64,000 nucleotides of DNA, from contig NC_068974.1 of the NCBI RefSeq assembly GCF_016808095.1, forward strand, positions 34,379,090 to 34,443,089, written 5' to 3'. Positions within the stretch are counted from its first letter, which is position 1. Each line of letters opens with the position of its first letter. The notes under the pieces are model-generated. The model did not search any database, had not been told where the DNA came from, and saw only the letters and a program-made list of their open reading frames with translations. A program made the translations under genes and the position numbers. This document shows positions 57,990-64,000 of this stretch, piece by piece. This DNA comes from Vigna angularis (taxonomy: Eukaryota > Streptophyta > Magnoliopsida > Fabales > Fabaceae).

Positions 57990-60900
57990 ATGGCTTCCTC
58001 CAACACTCCCAAATCCCATAAATCTCCCAAAGCCAAGAAAGGAGAAATCTCCACCACCCAAATTAAAGCGAAGGAGAAAATTCGAGACATCACCAAAGAG
58101 GAGAACCAAAAGAAGAAGAATAAGAAGCCCAAGCTCAGCAATGGCAATTCCAAACACCCACACGAAAAGGGCGCAGAAGGAAGCGGCGAAGATGGGAAAG
58201 CCAACGTGTTTCCCATGAATCGTATCAGGACCATGATCAAGGGCGAAGATCCTGATATGCGTGTTTCGCAGGAAGCGGTGTTAGCCATCAACAAAGCTGT
58301 GGTGATTTTCTATTTCTTTTTTCCTGTTTATGTTTGCTTGTTTGGCATCTTTTTCATCGGTTTTGTTTTTCTTGTAGGAGAAGTTTCTTGAGCAATTCAC
58401 GCAGGACGCTTATGCTTGTTGTGTCCAGGACCGCAAGAAATGTTTGAGTTACAAGCACGTTGGTAAGGTTTTATGACTGAGATATGTGAGTTCAATGAAG
58501 TTTGAAATGGCGTTCTGTAGTATTGTGCGTTTTGGTTAATGGATTCCCCAATTTCAACTGCACTTTGAATGTAAATCCTACTGTCACAAAGGTTCACCTT
58601 CTTCGGAAGCAAATGTGAAGGCTAACACACCCTGTATAACTGTTTATATTAGGAGAATACACTTGTTGGGGAGTCCTAAACTTAGATATGAGCTCAGTAT
58701 ACCCAACTGAGCCTCTACTGTCCATTCAACTTCTTTGACTGTTGCCTCCTTTTTTAGGGTTGGATTGCATGGTTTCTTCCTCGCGTGTGAGGAGGCCGTG
58801 GAAGAATATAGAATATTGCTGTAATGGGCCTGTGAGCCGCTGTCTGTTTAAGCCCTAAAGCCGCAATGTGATAGAGTGAGACTGTTATAATGGTTGGTTG
58901 GTCTAAATTTGGTCAGTCTATAAGTGAGTAGACCCATATTAGATGTTACTCCTCGGCTAGAGGTTCTCTGCATCTTGGTTAGATAGTCCGTAGCCTTTCG
59001 AGGGTTGAGTCTAAAAGGAGAAAGTGGCAGGTATTCTCCGATGGATGATCCGGTAACATTTTCTAGCTGATTGCTTTTCTAACATTGACGATGATGTTGA
59101 TGTTTTGAGAATTGAAGGATTAATTCTTTATATTTATTGAAAAATTGCTGGCCTTTTTAGTTTTAGGCTTATACTTGTAGTTTGACCTTTTTTAAAATAT
59201 ACTTTGAAGATGAATGGCTCGAGTAGAATTCCTGATCATTCTGTTGGTTACACTTTTGAGGTGAGGGTGGTAAGTTTTTGAAAGGGTTTAGTCATGAGGT
59301 ATGGAGTATCATACTGATTTCGATCTGATTCAGTGAATCTCTCAGTCTAGACTCTAGTAGTATTCCACATCAAATTCATAATAGTAAATATTGGGTTCTT
59401 TCCATGTAGTGTGAATTAAAGAACACTTACATCTGTGCTACTAAATTCACCCTAAGCTTAATGAATGTACCAATTCATAATTTATTTTGCCTGTAGTATG
59501 TGTTGAAGATCTCACATTGATTAGAGATAAGGTGATTTCATAGTATATAAGTGGGTGTAAGCCTCGTCTTATAAGTTGATTTTGTGAGGTTGAGTTAAAC
59601 TTAAAGTTTGCTTCTCAACATGGTATCAAAGTCACGATTTAGAGTCTATCTTAGTGAAATTTGTTGTTTGTTTGGCCTATTATGCTATAAGGGAGATTTG
59701 TTTATTGGATAACCATTACCCGCTCTGCTGCAACATTTTCTGCTCTTTGCAGGTGCACTATCTGAGCATTTTACTCTCTGGCCGTAGCTGCACCTGTTGA
59801 GCACTTTTTCTTTATGAGAGGTGTCTCACTCTCCAAGCAGTTTTTGCTCTTTAGCAGCTGTCAGGCCCTTTGAGCATTTTTGCTCTTTGGTAATTGTTGC
59901 ACTCCTTTAAGCATTTTTTTCTTCTTGACAATTGCCACGTCCTCTAAACATATTTGGTTTCTAGCAACTGCTGTGCTCTTCGAGCATACTTTTCTCTCTA
60001 GTAGTCGCTTCCCCTTTTAGAATTTTTTCTTTTCGGCAGCGTTAAACCTTTTGTCCATTTTTGCTAGGTGACATTCGTTGCTCTCTCCTGCATTCTTTTT
60101 TCTCTCTAACAGCCATGCACCCTTCAAGCATTTTATGCTCTTCTGCAACAGCCATTCTGTTCTTTGAAATCTAATGCTACCTTGCGATCCAAGCTGTGCT
60201 TCTTTGACAATGACTATGTTGTTCCAGTCATGGCCAAATGCCACTAGCTCCTCAACATGCCATCTTCATTGTCATTATTGACTTTGTTAGCTCTAACAAC
60301 CAATTGGCTAACATGTTCAATAAGTCTCTCAAGGAGTCCGATGTTGATGACATTTGTGACAAGCTTGACTCATGATACACATGTTCTAGTTTGAGGGGTA
60401 GTCTTAAAGATATGATTTGGTTACATTAAATAAAGGAAATATAATATGGTTTCATCACATCAAATAGGGAAATATCTTAGCAAATATTTCTCACTATTAA
60501 TTATTGATTTTATTCCTTATTACTGTATCTCTTATTTATTATAAATAAGAATACTTGTGTATGCATACAACACATAATTATTAGCAATCCTTTCAACATG
60601 GTATGAGAGTCTGTCCTATATCAATTGTAAGAGTCACTCACCATTTCATTCATGTACCAAGTTCAATATTGTTGAACTTGAGAGGGTGTACTGAAAAAAA
60701 ATCCAATTCTCACATTGACTAGATAGTGCCAAAATAGAATATATATAAATAGGGATGATCCTCATTTTACAAGTCAATTTTGTAGTATTGAGTTAGGTTC
60801 TAACCACTTTGTAAGAGTAATATTCAGTATGAAGGTGTAACCTAGGTGTAGTGTGTATGTTTTATGACCATTCGAATTGTTCCTTCATCCTTGTGTTTGA

Positions 60901-61195
60901 TAGGCTCATTGAATCTATTAAATATTTATTTTCCAATCACTGATCTGTCACCCACTTATCCTTTCAGCAAATGTTGTTAGTAAGAAGAGGAGATACGACT
61001 TTCTTTCCGGTAATTTCGTATCCCTGTTGCAATGCTATTATATTCTTAACTTTACCTTTCCATGTTTTCACCTTACCTACCCTACAAGCTTTTTACGTTG
61101 CTTTTACTTCAGATTTTGTTCCTGAGAAAGTGAAAGCTGAGGATGCATTAAGAGAGAGAGATGCAGCAGGCAATGGAGTATTTCAGAAAATCTAA
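57990..61195 (+). CDS. NF-YC10: Histone-fold protein, NF-YC10 / DPB3-1-like (Pol epsilon DPB3 type)
   Basis: Four exons: 57990-58301, 58378-58462, 60968-61009, 61113-61195; 173 residues. The Lys-rich N-terminus (SHKSPKAKKGE, KEENQKKKNKKPKL) should serve as nuclear import signal. The histone fold spans about 74-150, opening with FPMNRIRTMIKGEDPDMRVS, then EAVLAINKAVEKFLEQFTQD, LSYKHVANVV and KKRRYDFLSDFVPEK. This pattern matches the Arabidopsis NF-YC10/DPB3-1 group, linked to the DPB3 subunit of DNA polymerase epsilon and to DREB2A/NF-Y co-activation under heat. It needs a histone-fold partner (DPB4/NF-YB type) to work. Intron 2 is 2.5 kb because of transposon insertions; the coding exons are intact and in frame. 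Confidence 0.9.
59728..60185 (+). repeat. Minisatellite, about 13 units of 36-37 bp
   Basis: The GAGCATTTT-type anchor recurs at about 59730, 59764, 59799, 59835, 59872, 59909, 59946, 59982, 60019, 60053, 60089, 60126 and 60166, i.e. every 34-40 bp. Approximate unit: GAGCATTTTTGCTCTTTGGC then AACTGCTGCACTCCTTT. Units are diverged, and the period is not a multiple of three. Confidence 0.85.
60250..60390 (+). pseudogene. Ty1/copia polyprotein C-terminus relic
   Basis: The frame reads IDFVSSNNQLANMFNKSL then KESDVDDICDKLDS and a stop, matching the usual copia end (FV.S..QLAD.FTKSL......IC.KL). It is followed by the polypurine-like TAGTTTGAGGGG (60,388-60,398) and an LTR-like segment. Confidence 0.7.
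60399..60611 (+). mobile_element. Copia LTR followed by primer-binding-site remnant
   Basis: From just after the polypurine tract (TCTTAAAGATATG) to CCTTTCAACA at 60,598 is LTR-like, about 200 bp, with ACTGTATCTCTTATTTATTATAAATA as promoter-like part. The next bases, TGGTATGAGAGTC (60,599-60,611), look like a primer-binding site, so this LTR is bordered by a pol end on the left and a primer-binding site on the right. Confidence 0.55.
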
Positions 61196-63187
61196 AGCGA
61201 GCTAATGGAGAATCTAAACTATAGTACATTATAGAATCATGTCACATTTTGTAACGACATGCTTTAGGATCAGTATTACTGTTTTCTAATTTTCAATATT
61301 TTATTTATTTTCGCACTTCTCTTTCTTAATAGTTTTATTCTCGTAGTTGTATTACTGTATATGGTTTTTCAGTGACCAGGCATGCTTAATGCTTGAGTCT
61401 GTTTTGGTAGCATGCTGCAAATTTTCCCGTGGAAAGCTGTGGAACACAAATGATTTTTACCACTGGATGGAATCAATGTTTGGATGATTTTGTGTCGAGT
61501 TGGAGAAGAAAGTAGAGGAAAATGTAAAGGAAGGTTGGTGATCGGATGGAGGGAGAGTATTTCCCCCCTATTCTAGGATACTTGAGGAAAGAAAGGAAGC
61601 AAACCTTTTTTCCTTTCTTGAGATTTAAAGTTAAACTTTTTACTCCCCTTGTTTAATTTTAAAAATCTTTTACTTACCCTTTTACCTGTTCTATCCCACT
61701 AAATTATAACATTTGAATGTTTGGATTAGAACGGCTGAAACACTTCTGCATCTTCCATATCTTGTTAATCCTTGCTTTGTTCTTTATGCAACTTAGGAAA
61801 GCCTAATTGCAACCTCTGCTTTTTTTTGGTGTTCATTTTTTAAGTTTCAAGCAAGTTCTATATTTAGTTATGAAACGCCATTTCGTAATAGCTACAATTC
61901 ATTCCAATTTAATAATCCTCTACAATTTGTTTCGAATCCTCAATTTCAAGCATTGTAAGCTCATTTCCCTTTCAATATTAAAAGACAAAAATACGTTTAA
62001 TTTTTCTCTTGTTTTTTGACTTGATGTATACTTAAAAAAAAAATTGTATTATCACATGGTACATTCTTAAGGACAAACAAAATGCTAGAAAAACTTTTAC
62101 TAAACCCGTTTTATCTAATGAAGTCGGACTCCCCGTGAATACTCTTTACATGCTATCTAGAATATTGGATCAAATCTAGCCTAGCAATCAAAGCTACGTT
62201 GATGTTCGAACCAAACCCGAAAGAGAGATATGCATACTAGGTTCTAGATCATGAGATTGTTAAATGTCTCTTTTGGATTTCTAGAATGCCGAAAAATATT
62301 AACTTGAAGTGGACCTCTCAACATACACGCCGTGAGATACTCAAATGTCCGTGAATGAATTACAGTGGGATTCTGCGAAACATACGATTAGAGAAATTAT
62401 TCTCGAATCTAGTAGCGACAAGTAATTTGAAAACGTTAAAACTTTCAAACTTCTCGGTCTTATGTGCTCTACAATATATGCTTTTGAATGTCAAGTTTGC
62501 CAAAATTTCCCATCTGATCGACATATGATGTATCAGGTAAAAAAAATTCCAAGAGTGACTCAATGTAAAGGATGAAAAAACATCCAGCAACTTGTGGTAA
62601 GACCCTTTTTTGTCTTGTCTAACATATGATGATATGTTAAAGCGTCGTTCTTCCCCATCAAAGACATTTAAAAAGACAATTAGTATAATCAACAAATTAA
62701 GGAGTCCCGGCGGCATTGAACACCGACCAAGTTGCACAAACCATGCATCGTAAGGTCAGATGCTAACATCATCAAATTGTCTTGCAAAAGTTAATTGCAG
62801 ACTCGTTCCTTAAGTTAGCCGCTAGCACTTGATTGTTTTGCTACTTCACTAGAATTACAAGTGAATGCTACGCTATCATGTTCATCTTTTTTTTTTCCTA
62901 CTTAGATCTCACTATTCTTTTCCTGCCTTCCCAAGCAAAATCCAACTGGCTAACACAGTATTGCATTTCCATGACAAACCACCTTTCATTGATGTGTAAG
63001 CATGCAGATCTGCTACAACTACTGAACTTTCTACAGAAACACTCCACCTAACCAAGAAAACAAACCCCTTTCACTCTTTTCATGTTTCCATATATTACCA
63101 TCCCTCCATCATCCCCACGTCGAAAACTCTCACTTCAAGGACCACTCTTTCTTTCTCACCACCATCCTCACTTTCAGTCAACAAAAG
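61196..63187. other. Intergenic DNA between NF-YC10-like and FLA genes
   Basis: 3' UTR of NF-YC10 is expected within the first ~250 bp. No other gene seen; the 125-codon minus-strand frame at 62,360-62,737 and the 70-codon frame at 61,807 lack recognisable domains. A pyrimidine-rich leader (63,060-63,187) precedes the FLA start. Confidence 0.4.
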
Positions 63188-63985
63188 ATGGTGATGATGA
63201 AGCATCCACTCTTCTCTCTCACCCTCCCACTTCTTCCAATACTACTCTTTTCTCATCCCATCATCTCTCTAGCCCAGTCACCCGCCGCCGCACCAACCGC
63301 CCCCGCCAAGGCCACCACGGCCATCACTCCGGCCCCGGTACCCTCCTCACCCCCCACAGACATCATCAGAATCCTCAAAAAGGCCGGGGGTTTCACCACC
63401 CTTATCCGTCTCCTTCAAGCCACGCAAGTTTCCAACCAAATAAACTCCCAACTCCTTACCACAAACGGCGGCTTAACCTTATTTGCACCAAACGACAATG
63501 CCTTTTCAAGCCTCAAACCTGGCTTTCTCAACTCCCTCAACGACCAACAAAAGAACGAGCTCATCCAGTTCCACTTGCTACCCACATTCGTTTCCGTTTC
63601 AAACTTTGACACTCTCAGCAACCCTGTGAGAACACAGGCCGGTGAAAACCCTGATAGGTTGGCACTGAACATAACAAGCTCAGGAGGGAACCAAGTGAAC
63701 ATGACCACGGGGATCGTCAACGTTACATTAGGTGGGACTGTGTACACCGATCACCAGCTTGCGGTTTACCAAGTGGACAAGGTGCTTCTTCCTCGGGATT
63801 TCTTTGTTGCTAAGCCTCCTGCTCCAGCTCCAGCGCCAGAAAAGCCTAAGGGGTCTAAGAAGAAATCTGCAGACAGCACTGGAACTCCTGCTGATGATGC
63901 TGAATCTGCTGCTATCAGTGTGAAACAGCAGCATGTGATATGGGTTGCTGTTGCTGCACTTTCAGTTGCAGCAGTTTCGTGGTGA
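63188..63985 (+). CDS. Fasciclin-like arabinogalactan protein (FLA), second copy
   Basis: Single exon, 265 residues. Signal peptide (about 1-29, MVMMKHPLFSLTLPLLPILL...LAQ); short AGP region (SPAAAPTAPAKATTAITPAP); one fasciclin domain (about 57-205) with TLFAPNDNAFSSLKPGFL and TDHQLAVYQVDKVLLPRDFF; second AGP motif PAPAPAPEKP; Lys-rich stretch and hydrophobic C-terminus (VIWVAVAALSVAAVSW) suited to a GPI anchor. Predicted cell-surface glycoprotein like the gene at 34,144-35,025, to which it is clearly related but diverged, and in opposite orientation. Three ATGs lie in the first four codons; the first was taken. Confidence 0.93.
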   Translation: MVMMKHPLFSLTLPLLPILLFSHPIISLAQSPAAAPTAPAKATTAITPAPVPSSPPTDIIRILKKAGGFTTLIRLLQATQVSNQINSQLLTTNGGLTLFAPNDNAFSSLKPGFLNSLNDQQKNELIQFHLLPTFVSVSNFDTLSNPVRTQAGENPDRLALNITSSGGNQVNMTTGIVNVTLGGTVYTDHQLAVYQVDKVLLPRDFFVAKPPAPAPAPEKPKGSKKKSADSTGTPADDAESAAISVKQQHVIWVAVAALSVAAVSW

Positions 63986-64000
63986 CAATGAGAGGTTGAA

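Larger units (their letters stand above)
59501..60816 (+). mobile_element. TRIM (miniature LTR retrotransposon) with a nested copia fragment
   Basis: The 5' LTR is 59,501-59,620 (TGTTGAAGATC...TTCTCAACA), followed directly by a primer-binding site TGGTATCAAAGTC (59,621). A polypurine-like CTTGAGAGGGTG at 60,677-60,688 precedes a diverged 3' LTR at about 60,687-60,816. That LTR shares CACATTGA.TAGA, ATATATAA.T.GG, TTTACAAGTCAATTTTG and GAGTTAGG. The interior has a minisatellite and the 3' end of a copia element. No protein of its own. No target duplication could be fixed because the 3' LTR end is diverged. Confidence 0.6.
58463..60967 (+). other. Intron 2 of the NF-YC10-like gene, loaded with transposon DNA
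   Basis: Donor GTAAGG after GTT G, acceptor TTTCAG/CA. It is about 25 times longer than the other two introns (76 and 103 bp). Besides the elements listed separately, 58,620-59,480 holds unassigned, non-coding DNA of mixed composition (GGGCCTGTGAGCC, GAGGAGGCCGTGG), perhaps an older retroelement fragment. Confidence 0.8.

Noticed and set aside
62360..62737. 125-codon minus-strand frame
   Set aside because: No recognisable domain, no neighbouring exon and AT-rich codon use; treated as chance.
1..64000. tRNA, rRNA or snoRNA genes
   Set aside because: No A/B-box clover-leaf or rRNA-like segment was recognised by eye; the tRNA-Met-like words are retroelement primer-binding sites.

Overview
The window looks like nuclear DNA of a dicot plant, most likely a legume of the Phaseolus/Vigna group. 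The background is AT-rich, the genes are split by short GT-AG introns, the families are plant-only (SnRK1-activating kinase, fasciclin-like arabinogalactan proteins, Root_cap proteins, plant GH35 beta-galactosidase), and the intergenic space is full of transposable elements. The legume assignment is inferred from the style of repeats and proteins, not from a database search.

Layout. 1-11.4 kb is gene-poor. It holds a CACTA-like subterminal repeat (~1.8 kb) and a 2,518-bp solo LTR (3386-5903) flanked by the 5-bp duplication AATAC, which contains a 61-62-bp periodic array of hairpin-forming units. 11.4-15.6 kb (minus strand) is an 11-exon GRIK/SnAK kinase. 17-23.6 kb is AT-rich, with a broken first-exon-like relic, a 144-bp tandem duplication and several short tandem repeats. 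24.5-25.9 kb and 31.0-32.3 kb (plus strand) are two Root_cap/LEA-related secreted proteins from a tandem duplication that also copied promoter, intron and 3' flank. Between them lie a copia gag relic and a hAT-like element with a perfect 8-bp target duplication (CCTATGTG), into which a Mutator-like element with ~180-bp inverted repeats and a GC-rich core has inserted.

34.1-35.0 kb (minus) is a fasciclin-like arabinogalactan protein. 35.8-37.2 kb is a decayed LINE. 37.8-43.4 kb (minus) is a 19-exon beta-galactosidase with a C-terminal lectin domain. 45.5 kb has a copia RNase H relic. 49,864-55,142 is a complete, very young Ty1/copia retrotransposon whose two 603-bp LTRs read as identical; it has a TTCTT target duplication and a single in-frame stop in its polyprotein. 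58.0-61.2 kb (plus) is an NF-YC10/DPB3-1-like histone-fold gene; its 2.5-kb second intron holds a miniature LTR element, a copia 3' end and a ~36.5-bp x 13 minisatellite. The window ends with a second fasciclin-like gene (63.2-64.0 kb).

How the genes relate. Four of the seven genes encode secreted or cell-wall proteins (two FLAs, beta-galactosidase, the Root_cap pair counted as one type), and two encode regulators (energy-signalling kinase, chromatin/transcription subunit). Nothing shows that they act as a cluster; this is ordinary plant gene order broken up by nested transposons. No tRNA, rRNA or CRISPR array was recognised. All intron boundaries were read by eye and keep the frame through every exon.
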